From Prunus persica (taxonomy: Eukaryota; Streptophyta; Magnoliopsida; Rosales; Rosaceae), in contig NC_034010.1 in assembly GCF_000346465.2 (NCBI RefSeq), positions 7,449,103-7,513,102 of the forward strand: DNA of 64,000 bases, given 5' to 3'. Below the pieces are notes generated by a model that saw only the letters and a list, made by a program, of their open reading frames with translations, was not told where the DNA came from and made no database searches. Shown here in pieces: positions 45,678 to 56,206 of the stretch. A program made the position numbers and the translations under genes. The stretch's first letter is position 1. Each line of letters begins with the position of its first letter.

Positions 45678-46220
45678 TCAAAGAAACTCCAAAAAGAGGG
45701 GAATCTCTTTTAGATCATCGAGTTGCTCCCCTAGGAACACAGCATCAATCAGCCAAGGAAAAGGAGAAGTTATTTTGCCATCTTGTTTCCGTTGTTCCTT
45801 CAAAGCATTCAATTTTTCGCCCTCCACATGACCAACCCACACCACTGTAACCACTGTCAAATCAACCCCCAGTCCCCACTTCTTCCCACGCCATCCGCCC
45901 ACAAGTATCTTGATTTTACCTCTCCCCAACTGAACAACAAAGCTATGGTCCATAACGATCATGTTAGGACGCTCAAGTGCATTACAAGATACTATGAAAG
46001 GGATATCTTCGTATGGATAATGAAATGCTAGCCTGGTTTCTAACGAACCCAAGTCCAACGTGGCTCTCGAAAGAGCTCCTCTTATGAAAAGCAAGGTATC
46101 ATGCTCCCCTACTACTAAAACCTCAATTTTGAGCACTTTGTTGTTTGTTCCATGGGCAGAATTGGAAGCACCAAATGTGTCAATTATGGATTCTTGCAAC
46201 ATAATTTTTTTATTTAACAA
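45678..46220 (-). CDS. Chimeric ORF: TOPLESS linker fused to unidentified coding sequence (copy 2)
   Basis: 180 codons open, uninterrupted. Residues about 8-28 are the TOPLESS-like linker (TFGASNSAHGTNNK); the rest matches the plus-strand copy at 45001-45433 with many substitutions but one shared join. It contains ERPNMIVMDHSFVVQLGR and KIKILVGGWRGKKWG. Function and family unknown. Whether it is expressed is unknown; the open frame in one copy and a stop in the other are consistent with decay. Confidence 0.4.
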   Translation of the reverse strand: MLNKKIMLQESIIDTFGASNSAHGTNNKVLKIEVLVVGEHDTLLFIRGALSRATLDLGSLETRLAFHYPYEDIPFIVSCNALERPNMIVMDHSFVVQLGRGKIKILVGGWRGKKWGLGVDLTVVTVVWVGHVEGEKLNALKEQRKQDGKITSPFPWLIDAVFLGEQLDDLKEIPLFLEFL

Positions 46221-46713
46221 CCTTTTTGATCACTTGGTAAATTTGAAATTTGAGTCACTTGTTAAATCTGATGCAACAGTTTTACCTTCCTAGCGGTTCA
46301 GGAAGACAGTCCAAAAGCAAAAACCCCATGATTCTCAAGTGAATGTAGCGGTTTAACACCTTCGGCATTTTCCAGTACCTTAATACCATCCTCGCTCGCT
46401 GAAACTGCTAGCATATTTCCTTTTTAAATCATAAACAATGAGAATCCTAGCACAGATATTAAAGGCATGTGTTCTTTCAACTCTAACATTAACCTCGAAA
46501 TATATAACAGTGAACATGATGAACATAACCCTCTCAATATAAAAGTGATAAGAACCTGTATGTCTCCTCACACTACTAGAGCTTCAAAGGTATATAGCTT
46601 AACACCAGTGGCAACTTTCCAAATCTGCAAACAGATAACCATGATGTTTGCAATTGCAAGCCATAGCCTTATCCATCGCAATGATGGAAAATGGCATGCA
46701 AACCAAACCTTAA

Positions 46714-48856
46714 GGCCCTATTTGGTGGGCTGGACTGGACCAGACTTTTTCAATTAAAATGGACTATAATCCTAGCTGTTGTTTGGTGGGCCTAAATACA
46801 CTGTATGACTGGTTAGGCCTCATATTTTGATAGGATACCAATCCAGCGAATGAGGGGTTTTGTAAACCCAAGTGGAACCATGGGTTTCGAAGCCTCCTCT
46901 TCTTTTCATCGTCTTTCTTTTCTTCTTCTATTCATCTTTGTCTCTCCCACAGATTTCAGGCAATCTGAAACTTCAATCTCTTTCGCTCTCTCCCATGGAA
47001 ATAGGAGGAAGAAAAAAAAGGAAGGTAAGAATCCCAGATTTTCTCCACCTCTCAATCTCCTTTTGGCTTCAATTTTATTTATTTATTTTCTGTTGTTAAT
47101 TTTGGTTAATGGGTTGATCGACGCCTTCGCCTGGGACTCCAGCAACACCTATGAACGACGTAGTCGCCTCCGACTCCATCAACACCAATGAACGACAAGG
47201 TAAAGAGAAACAAACCCATCTCAATTTGGTGAATTTGGCATCAGATAGGCCCCTTTCATGATTTGTGGTTCTGGGTTGAATTCTGAAATGCTTATTATGT
47301 TGAAGAAGCGAAATGGTGTAGTTATTTATTTATGTTCAAGCAGAAACTAGAAATGCTGAGGGCAACCAAAGTATTTGAATGCATCTGGTGTTCTTCGCTA
47401 GAGCCTTAGAGTATGTATTGGGTCATGCTCAAAACACTTTCCTTTTTGTTTTTGTGCCACAATCTTTAAGTAAATTTTCTGTACATCCCAATACTCATTG
47501 GGGCATGTTATTGGATAGGAAAAGAAGTTAAGGACCCAAATGTTTGATTGAGCACCTTCTGCAAAATTTTCTCTAATTTGTTCCGTTTGTACCTGTACAA
47601 CTTTATCAAAGCCTTTGTTTCCTCCTATATATCTATTTAAAAGTTGCCCTTGTTTGAAAACTATATCTTTGCTCTCATTCTTTTGTATGAATTTAATTCT
47701 GAGCTGCTTCTACTTGTTTGAGTTTCTGTCTGTGGTGGCTGAGTTCTATAGTTGCCAAAAACTGACATTAGATGGTTGTTTTGTTCCCCTGGTCATCACA
47801 GTTTTCATGATACAGAGCTGAGTTAAAGATGGCGGTTATTGTAAGTGCAAAATTGCACACAAAATATAAAGCTGAAGCTAAGGTAACTTGATTTTCGGTT
47901 CTGTTCAGAGATCATCAGCTGCAACTAATTCCCTGGTCTTTGTTTGGCTCCTTCTTTGATATTCTATGTTGGTTTGGTTGGCAGCTGGATCTGAAATTGG
48001 TATGTCATCATGTAATTTTCTCTAATTTGTTCCGTTTGATATTCTATATTCATCATCCTCCGCAATAATATTATTGGTCTCTGATGACATACACACACAT
48101 ATAAATATATTTGTTTTTTATCTCATATATTTTGGCATTTTGCTCAGCTTTGGATTTATGAGTTTCAAGAATTATTACATCACAGATTATGATTTTGTTC
48201 TTGCCAATATTGTTAATGGCAGGGTAGACATGGATCGAAAGAGAAAGAGGAAGATTGTGACAACTCTAGTTGCAGTAGAGTTAGAAAAACAACGTTTATG
48301 TGCATCCATGATGTTAGTAACTGTCATATAGATCCAATGGAGCAAGAATTTTATTATGATACCCTCATTGATAATAATGTAGATCATGGCACTGTTGATA
48401 CCGTTGCAGCATCCAACCAATGGTCTGTATGGAGAGATAATTTGGCTACTAAGATGTGTAATGAGTGGATGGCAAATAGAGCAACATAAGATAAGTATTT
48501 GTTGATCATTTGAATGTACTTGAAAAGAATTTTCGTGTTATTACTAATTTTGTGAATTTTTGGACTATTTTTATGGTATCTTCGTGTGATTTCTTATTTT
48601 TAATTTTTCTTGCGTGTTTTTTATATATTAAATTTAATTATTTCTGATATTAAATTATTTTAATAAATTTTGTTTAAAGTCCAATGCAATCTAGCCCATA
48701 CTTGTACCAAACAACGGACTGGGCTGTAGTCCAGTTCAGTCTAGTCCAACTTAATGTACCAAACAACTTATTAAAGTCCATTCCAATTCAAGCCAAACCT
48801 ATCCAACACTCCAAGTTCAATCATAACTAGTCCAGTCCAGCCCACCAAACAAGGCC
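46714..48856 (+). mobile_element. Non-autonomous PIF/Harbinger element, 2143 bp
   Basis: TIRs GGCCCTATTTGGTGGGCTGG at the left and its near-complement at the right (GGCCTTGTTTGGTGGGCTGG read inward), extended by GACTGGAC. Target duplication TAA at 46711-46713 and 48857-48859, as expected for PIF/Harbinger. Removing it rejoins the TOPLESS-like exon in frame (GDDKTI-K). The 46850-48180 interior is mostly non-coding. Confidence 0.88.
48187..48489 (+). pseudogene. PIF/Harbinger transposase remnant (N- and C-terminal ends only)
   Basis: After an AG acceptor: MDRKRKRKIVTTLVAVELEK (start ATG at about 48229), typical of the N-terminus of plant Harbinger nucleases. A frame change follows, then QWSVWRDNLATKMCNEW with a stop, typical of their C-terminus. 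The whole catalytic middle is deleted. The same two ends recur on the minus strand at 56640-56394. Confidence 0.55.
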
Positions 48857-49641
48857 TAATTGTCTTGTCATCTCCACAATTTATGATGCATAATTGTTTG
48901 TTTATGCGAGTGAAAGCAAGATCACTAACATTACCGACATGAGCATCTATCTGGCAAAATTTCATTAAAAAAATCCGATCAACATATAAGTAATTACAGT
49001 CTTGAAAAAAATGGATAGTTGTAAACAGCCAAGAAACCTTGTTTGTATCCAAATCAGGTTAAACAATACTAGCAATCACAATTCTAGAAATCGTAAGAGT
49101 CACTATATGAAATTAAAAAAAGGAAAAGAGAAAGAACCTCTAGGTGGTTCTGTAAATCGTCACCACCATTGACAGGAATATAGTGCACTAAATTCGTGGA
49201 ATAAGACAATACTTGAATAGAAGTTGGGCAAAAAGTAAGAACAAAAAATTATTGGAAATAACTTGATCTGAGAACTTCAAACAATTTCCCCCCATTAACA
49301 GAAACTATAATTTTACTTTTTCTCATGCATGTAGGGCACACCAATCAAGAAGTAAACGAAAAATGAATCATGGGAAGTAAGTCCCCTTGAACATACCAAG
49401 ATAGGAACCATCAGGACTCCAAATAACACGATTTACTAACGCAGTGCATTCATTGGTCACAGAGGCCTACCACAAGACACAAGACATGAAAGCTAACATT
49501 AGTGTTATAGTTGAACCTAAGAATCATTAAAAATTGTTGTCTAAGTGAAGGGCAGGAAAAGAACAAAAAAAACTAGGGAAAAACCTTCAAAGCCTCTAAT
49601 TCAGCAAGGTTCCAAATCTTGAAACTCCGAGAAACAAGTTG

Positions 49642-51465
49642 TTGTTATGTTAACTCGCAATTGTACGGGCCAATTTGTAGTATAGTAAGACAAGTACGAG
49701 GTCATACCTACGAGGATTGAGAAATTAATGTTGGTTATCTACTTAGATTGCCGAATTCAAGAAAGTAGGAGGTTAAGTCTAAAACAGAAATCAAAGCGAG
49801 AGTGATTGTGATTGTTGAACAAATAAAGCAAAATGAAATCGCAAACAAAAGCAAAATAAGCAATTGTAACAAAGGGTGATTTTGAAGGTTGAAAAACAGA
49901 TTTGTAGGCAAGGCATTCGATTCACCATAACAATTCAATTCTAGGTTATAAGGATTCAAGTGACAAGTCTAATTGAGATTCAAAGATTGATTTTAGCCTA
50001 AAATTAAGCATTAGGAATCCATTAAGCATAGAAGAACATTTTAAACAAGCAAGTATGTATCTAATCCATGTTGTCGAATGTCCATACATACTCTTTCTAT
50101 TCATAGTTCAATTCGAATTAAAGCATGGTGTCTACTCTTAATTCAAACCAAGATAGCTAACATACAAGTTTTAATAATGATCAATCATTCAAACAAACAT
50201 ATTAACTTATAAGCATAATGAAAAAGAACAAGAATCATGAATCAAACTTGAAACTTGAAATTTATAAACCCAGAATATTCGTTAAGTTACATCGAAGCCC
50301 TAATTATGAATTTAGCTGCTCATAATGGGAAAGAAACTTAGACAGAAGTGAGAAAACATAATGAACGCAATAAGAGTAGAAAAACCCCTTTTTCAGAAGT
50401 TCTTGTGGTGTCCAAGGCTTCTCCAAGAGCTTCCCCACGTCTAGAAGGATGTATGACAACTAAGGAGGTGATTTTGGATGAGTTTGGGTGAGTGGTGATG
50501 GAAAAGAAAGAGGAAATTCGAAAGGAAATCGAAGAAAGGCTTGCTGGAATTGTTTTGGTGATTTGGGGCTGTTTAGAGTGTTGGGTTGATTGCCAGAGTG
50601 TTTGGGGTTGTGGGAGTGTTTGAGGAGGACTTCTGGATGTGTTTAGGAAATGATGGGAGTGTGGAGTATGGATGAAGTGATTTGTGGGATTCTGAATCCC
50701 AAGATGTGAACACTTTGAATGTGGAATGGAAGTGGTATTTATAGGGAGAGGGAAGTGAGAAATTTGAATTGAATATGGCTATCACCTAACAAACTAATGC
50801 AATAGAAAATCAATTTCTTTTCTTATTTTACTACTGCACTTCACCAATGAATCCCATCAGAAACCATTGCTCATCATGACTAAGCAACGATCAGCTATCC
50901 TTAGGTCAGCATGACGTGCAACTTCATGGGCTCACTAATTGGACTTGCCTTAATCAATTGATGAGTTTGAGCTGTCCATCTTGAAGTTCAGAATGTTCTG
51001 TAAGGCCAAAATAAATTGTTAACTCAGTCTGCACGTTTTTGGACCATATTGCATCTTTTCCTGTCCAAAGTCACCATTGCTACCTAAGGCTCAATGAACG
51101 GAATGATAAACACAAAAGAGATTAAAAGCACATGTTTAAATAAAAAACATAACCAAATCATAAGCTAGAATAGTACAAAATAATATACAATTATGAACAA
51201 ATCAAATACCCCCAGACCCAATAATATACAAAAACATAACCCACATTCACATCTTCATACGACTTTGATTGGCCCAAATGACATGTGGTTGGAAACATGA
51301 CATTTTGAACTTCAAGATGGAAGGCTCAAACTCATCAACTGATTAAGGCATGCCCAATTCGTGAGCCCATGAAGTTACACGTCATGCTGACCTAAGGATG
51401 AGCTATTTGTTGCTTGGTCATGATGAGCTATGGTATTTTGGCATACAAGCAGACAAGGAAAAATT
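49642..51465. other. Unclassified repeat-like DNA
   Basis: No coding exon. 49642-49740 holds phrases such as CGCAATTGTACGGGCC and GTACGAGGTC, seen widely in plant interspersed repeats. It contains the 145-bp inverted repeat at 50858-51440. Where it starts, it cuts the TOPLESS-like copy 3 exon, so it is probably an insertion. Confidence 0.4.
50858..51440. repeat. Inverted repeat, two ~145-bp arms
   Basis: 50858-51000 and 51287-51440 are reverse complements with about 90% identity (e.g. GGTCAGCATGACGTGCAACT against its complement). The ~290-bp loop has no coding sequence. Could fold as a hairpin in RNA. No clear target duplication. Confidence 0.8.
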
Positions 51466-51667
51466 TCAATAGAAGCAAACCTTCCCACATTTAGATCTTA
51501 GCTTTGTATCAATGTTCATGCCCATTTTACTCTTGTAAGCAGCAACTAATCGTCTTATGCGTGCTTCTTTAGCAGCTTTTTCTTCAGCTATTACCAGCAC
51601 TTCCCCCGGGCGTATAACTCTTCCACCACCAAACTGAACATCAATCACATTTTCAATCCCCTTCCCC
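51466..51667 (-). pseudogene. Orphan exon of an unidentified host gene
   Basis: Reads IENVIDVQFGGGRVIRPGEV, then an alanine/lysine/arginine-rich helix (IAEEKAAKEARIRRLVAAYK) and ...KLRSKCGK, followed by a GTTTGC donor at about 51482. Charged and helical; looks like a genuine exon but I cannot name the family. Its upstream side is cut by the PIF/Harbinger element; across that element the minus strand reads ...GTATTTAG, which would serve as a splice acceptor. Confidence 0.45.
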
Positions 51668-51924
51668 TAAGACCATCTCCAACCCAAGGGGTGGAAACTC
51701 AAATTTTGAGTTTAGCCTCCAAAAAACTTCTCCAACCCATGTATTTTGGGAGGTGAAAATTTGAGATGACTCAAAACTGGACTAGAATTCCAGTTAGAAT
51801 TCTGCCTGGACTGATAAACTCGTGGGGCCCAAATCTGCTTTAATATTTTTTTTTGTTGAATGCTAGGAGAAGCCCACGCGATGGGCTATGTTGCTGGCCT
51901 GCTTTGACAATTGGGAATGAAGAT

Positions 51925-53455
51925 GGGAAATAGCTCAAAATACCACCAATTTTATAATTTTATGTCAAAATACCACCCCTTCTCAAAATTTTTAAAACTA
52001 TGACCTATAAATACATTTTTATTGTAAATTGATTGCACCCATATCACATTTTCAGAAAACCTGAGGGGAACTACGGGTTTAGAATGACTTCGCCTCCGCC
52101 TCTTTTCTCGTTCGATCGTCTACGGCCTCCGCTTCCTCTCTCCTTCGTTCTTCTACGCCCCTGCCTCCGCCTCTGCTTTTTCGATTGTCTGCCTTCCTCC
52201 TCCTCCTCTGCTTTTTCGATTGTCTACCTTCCTCCTCCTCCTCCTACTTGGCTCTTCTCCTCAGCTATCAGCTATTTCATACCCAGAAGTGTTGGATCCT
52301 GAGCAAGCAGTGAAAGGGCTATCTGGTAATCTAATGACTAATACTATTAGTTGGATATGCTGTATGTTTTCTCTTCAAAATTCTAGATTTAGTAGGGTTG
52401 GCATACACTATCATGACCTGATATATTTTCAGTCTGTTTTAATTACTGGCTATTAGGGTGTGGTTTGAAACTTTGACTGATGGGGTGGGGGAGCTTGGAC
52501 GGAGTTTTCTTATTTTTGTGAAATGGGTTTTGGAGGATTAGGGATTTTAGGGGAGTGTGTGAGTTCGCTGTTTTGGTGGAAGATATATGCAGAAGGGTTA
52601 TGATGATGATGGGGGTGGGTTTTTGTGTTTTGTTAATTCTTTTGTTTGTCGGAAGAAGAATGAGATATTTTTCCAACTCTTATGAGTGAGTTGGGTTCAA
52701 AAGCAATTATTGTTGGTTTTATATTTTGATTTATTTGCAACTGTCTTTATAGAATTTAATTTTTAATAGTAATATATGTATTCTTCATGAATGGTTTTGC
52801 TCTGTTCAGGTGCGTCTGTCTACATGGGTTTGTGCTTGAAGCATAATGCAAGTTTTGTTAATAAATTCTCTGTTTTATGCTGTGCAGGTGTGAATTGGAA
52901 TAAATAAAAAAAATTTGCTGGGTTTTTGAGACTTGTGATGTTATTCATCAGTATTCATGCCTGGTTTCTTCTTGCAATAATTTTGTTGATTGTGAGCTTT
53001 TCCCTTTAGCGCTTGTTGCTGATACTGATTGTGAAGGTGAATTGGTTGTGCTTTATGATGTTTGAACCTCATTTCTGTTTCTTCTTTCATGCCAATAGGT
53101 TGTAGGAAACTCCGCTCTCAAACATAGACAATGAACAATTGAGTTGACATGCTGCTGGGAGAATTATTTGCAATGCAGAGAAGACTTGTCTCTTACTTTT
53201 GTGTTGATGAACTGGGTGAGATTCTTTAAGAGTGATGTGTCATATTTGAATTTTTGAATATCATATTTTAGTTTTGTTTTTAAGTTTTGAACTTTGTTCT
53301 ATTTCAGCATCCTATAGACCTGTGTTAACTTATATCTACATGTGATATGGATATAACTTATGCTTTCAAATTAATTTGACTTGTGTTATATCTTGTTTCG
53401 TACCTTTGTTTCGAAAATTTCTTTGTAAAGACCAAAAAGAATAGTGTGTTTTTTT
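51925..53455 (+). repeat. Left long TIR arm
   Basis: 1531 bp. It contains a frame at 52080-52302 rich in Pro, Leu and Arg (MTSPPPLFSFDRLRPPLPLS), then SAISYPEVLDPEQAVKGLSG to a possible donor near 52325. It looks like an untranslated leader plus first exon rather than transposase. A copy of the same unit faces inward from the right arm. Confidence 0.85.
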
Positions 53456-53817
53456 TTTTTGGGTGGTATTTTTGTTAATGATAATTATAGTATTGATTAC
53501 TGGGTAGAGAATGAGCTACATTTTATGCTTCATGAAGTAAAATGGCTGAGCAACTCAAATTTGGTTTACACAACCAAGGCAAAAGGAAAATACTAATTTT
53601 GGAGCTTATATATAGTGGTTATATAAGTTGCAGTTTCCGTTACTTGTAAATCATGATTTCCTTAGCGTATTTAATTGCATTGTGTTTCTCGTTTCGGGTA
53701 GAACAGAGTTTTCAATGATAGGATTTATTTGGAAAAAAGGAATTCTGGTAGTTATGCTGTGTTCTCTATTTTTGCATGAAAGTTGAAAGTAAGATGTCCC
53801 CTTTATATGTGTGACAG

Positions 53818-54512
53818 CTTCAGGATTATGGCCTTCGTCTACTGAAGGGAAATTGCTATTTGATCATGTTATATCTTTTATGGGACAAACAAATGAGGGA
53901 AGTAGTGTTGATTCATCACAGAAAGCTGAGTCTTCAGAGCATCCGCCAAAGGTTGACAAATCATCAGGGGAATCTGAATCTCCACAAAAACTCTCTACTG
54001 TTGAGGCAAAGGAAGGGGTCAAAACAAAAACTTTACAACACTCTTCAACTGAACAGATGGCTGATAAGGAGGAAATTGAAGTTGTCAAGGAAGAAACAGA
54101 TGATAAGCATGCTGCGACGGTGGAGGAAACAGAGACAGTGGTAGCAGAGCCTGAAAAATCTGAATCTGAATCATCTTCACTGCCAGTTGAGCCCTTTGAA
54201 CCCACTGTTAAGAATGATGGCCCATCAGAATCTGTGGGTTCTCAAGATGACAACAAGATTTCAGTAGTGGGACCCTCAGTAAATCCAGAAACAATGCAGG
54301 GTAAGTCAAGAGCTGTTGAGGTAGATCAAGTTGAGGAGGGTCATACTGTTCTTCCGCGTGAGGCACATGATGTTGATGTGGATGAACAAAAGACACAAGT
54401 AGAGCAGAAGGATGGACATATGACTCAGGCTGGAGAGATTGTTGAAACAGTTGCTATGGTTGAAGCTGAGACTCCAACTGATAGCCAGCCTGGAGGTTTT
54501 CCTCTTTGCTAA
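53818..54512 (+). pseudogene. Golgin candidate 5 (TMF-like) exon fragment, captured
   Basis: Follows a TGTGACAG acceptor and is open for 231 codons. It begins ASGLWPSSTEGKLLFDHVIS, with FMGQTNEGS next, matching the plant golgin candidate 5 region (A.S.WP...KSLFDPVMSFMG) after its N-terminal amphipathic part. The rest is very acidic and Ser/Glu/Val-rich, as in that protein's low-complexity zone before the coiled coil. The intact protein is a Golgi tether that binds Rab GTPases. The N-terminus, coiled coil and C-terminal TMF domain are absent, and the frame ends at TAA 54510-54512. No stop in about 700 bp suggests recent capture. Confidence 0.75.
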
Positions 54513-54766
54513 TTGAGAATCATGTGCAGTTATGATTTTAGATCTGTAGATAACCTGTTGTTGCTGATATTGCTACACGGGAGGAGAACAGAACAACGTG
54601 GAAAATGTGCAAGAAGGGAGAGCTAACTCATACAACGAAGAACAAATTGATGAAGTTAAGATCAAATTAGTAGAATTTGTGAGCTCTCCATTATTTATAA
54701 TTATAGGTAGGAAGTATGTATGTAATAGAGCAAAGATTGGTTGACTATGTAATAACAATTGAATTG

Positions 54767-55141
54767 TCAAGTTTTATGAAAGAAATAATTTTTGCTTCTT
54801 GGGATAGTATTGTTAGGGTTCGGTGGCGATTTATTTTCCATGTCTAAATTGTAGTCTGTAATGGATGTGTGTGTATTGTATGTAGATTGACTTAATATTG
54901 CTGTCCTATTGCATGTGTATTGTACTAATATTGCCTGTGTATTGTATACATATTGTATGCATATTGCCATCGTATTGGATGTATATTGTAATGCTATTGC
55001 TATCGTATTGCCATTATATTGCCCTAATATTGCCTCTCTAGTGTATGTATATTGACTACGGCTCATCAATGGGTTTACGGTTTGGGCCATATTGCATTCA
55101 AAAATAAGACGAGGAGGAGAAAGAAACAACATGCCTTTCAA
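54767..55141 (-). other. Minus-strand ORF with 11-residue repeats
   Basis: 124 codons. The middle repeats the pattern A-I-x-x-Q-Y-x-x-N-T-x about five times (e.g. AIALQYTSNTM, AICIQYVYNTQ). It arises because the underlying DNA has an 11-bp period, so 33 bp encode 11 residues. No known family. Could be a chance frame: CAATA repeats contain no stop codon in any frame. Confidence 0.35.
54874..55060. repeat. TATTG array with exact 11-bp period, 17 units
   Basis: TATTG begins at 54874, 54896, 54907, 54918, 54929, 54940, 54951, 54962, 54973, 54984, 54995, 55006, 55017, 55028 and 55050; variants GATTG at 54885 and TAGTG at 55039 keep the phase. The six bases between are variable. No other array in the window has this spacing. 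Confidence 0.95.
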
Positions 55142-55260
55142 AAACAGGCAATCAGGTGCATCATAATTGCATCGTAAGACATTGTAAGAAATTATTTAAA
55201 AAAATAATAACAACTAAAAAATAATTTACAAAAAAAGGAAGGTATGAATAAAGAGACAGA

Positions 55261-55440
55261 GAGCGAATAAGGGGAGAAAGAGGCAGAACGAAGCTAGAGA
55301 GAGAGAGAGAGAGCTGCGCTACAGAAAGAGAGCAAAGAGAGAGTTGCACTAGAGAGAGAGAGAGAGCCAAGAGAGAGATAGAGAGCTGCGATAGACAGAT
55401 ACCAAAGAGAGAGAGAGAGATGTGCCAGAGAGAGAGAGCC
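55261..55440. repeat. GA-rich low-complexity tract
   Basis: Interrupted (GA)n runs separated by short words such as GCTGCG and GCACTA, between the two TATTG arrays. Confidence 0.85.
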
Positions 55441-55521
55441 GAGTGAGCTAAGAGAGAACAAAATTTCTGAACATGTGAAAAATCAGCAATAAGTGGACAA
55501 TAATTATATTTTTCTAGGTGA

Positions 55522-55614
55522 TATTGTAATACTATTGCTATCGTATTGTGGTTATATTGCTTTCATATTGCCTCTATAGTGTACATGTATTGGCCTAATA
55601 TTGCTATTATATCG
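55522..55614. repeat. Second TATTG array, 11-bp period
   Basis: TATTG at 55522, 55533, 55544, 55555, 55566, 55588 and 55599, with TAGTG at 55577 and TATCG at 55610. Spacer words (TAATAC, CTATCG, CCTCTA) parallel those of the first array, so it is a partial duplicate of it. Confidence 0.92.
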
Positions 55615-55621
55615 TATGTCA

Positions 55622-55745
55622 ATGGCCATTTGGTCTAATAACAGAGTCTCCACTTCGTTGAAAAGTAATCCTGAATTCGAATCTCATGGACACGACAATT
55701 GTTATCCATCCTTATATTAGCATGAATTGATGTTGACCTTTGAAA
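55622..55745 (+). other. Possible tRNA-derived (SINE-like) segment
   Basis: Has TGGTCTAATAAC about 45 bases before GAATTCGAATCTC, resembling weak A and B boxes of an RNA polymerase III promoter. No poly(A)/poly(T) tail or target duplication was identified. Confidence 0.2.
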
Positions 55746-56206
55746 TGATAGTTGGAGTTGCACATCGATTCATATTCAAAAGGAAAGTAATTCTCTCCCT
55801 CAATGAATCTTCGTTCAAAAGAAGGCAGCTATCAAATATTGGGTACAAAAATGCAAGGTCCACAGTAAATTAATTGGACACAAACCACATATTACAAAAC
55901 TAGGATGATTTTTGGCATGCTTGAAAAGACAAGGGCCAAATACAACAGAAAAGAAAATCCATTCAAGCTTCACACTAAACATGGCTCAAGCACTCGACCA
56001 TGGTTTCAATCCAAAACCTACCCAACAAGGGCATACCACGTGTCCATCATAACATAATAGTGGCATTTACAAAGCATGAACTGCAATATGTTTCTTTTTC
56101 TCCTAAACAAAATTGTTACTAAAATGGAACAAAAGATCCCTAACATAGAGCAATATAAGCAAAGATAGTCAATTGTCATACACACAAAATTAGTCCTCAT
56201 CCATCC

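Larger units (their letters stand above)
46290..49641 (-). pseudogene. TOPLESS/TPR-like WD40 region, copy 3 (minus strand)
   Basis: Exons in correct order reading leftwards: 49641-49585 (LVSRSFKIWNL); about 49463-49399 (VNRVIWSPDGSYLG, matching VNRVIWSPDGSLFG); about 49210-49142 (GGDDLQNHLEV); 48975-48857 (DAHVGNVSDLAF, NKQLCIINCGDDKTI); 46626-46580 (IWKVATGVKLYTFE); about 46425-46290 (LAVSASEDGIKVLENAEG). The most similar family members are the TPR2/3/4 type (YSYHGGEDMRQHLE). Several exons after YTFE are missing or decayed, and stops are present. A PIF/Harbinger element sits inside the GDDKTI exon. Confidence 0.85.

Noticed and set aside
46850..47191. 113-codon ORF in the 2.1-kb PIF element
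   Set aside because: Low-complexity Ser/Phe/Lys-rich frame in leader-like DNA with overlapping frames; no domain, so not called as a gene.
53864..54205. 113-codon minus-strand ORF opposite the golgin-like exon
   Set aside because: Antisense of a low-complexity Glu/Ser-rich coding exon; such exons often leave the opposite strand open.
54874..55060. Telomere- or satellite-like repeat
   Set aside because: Only TATTG and its 11-bp spacing are conserved, not the full unit; it does not fit telomeric or classic satellite repeats.
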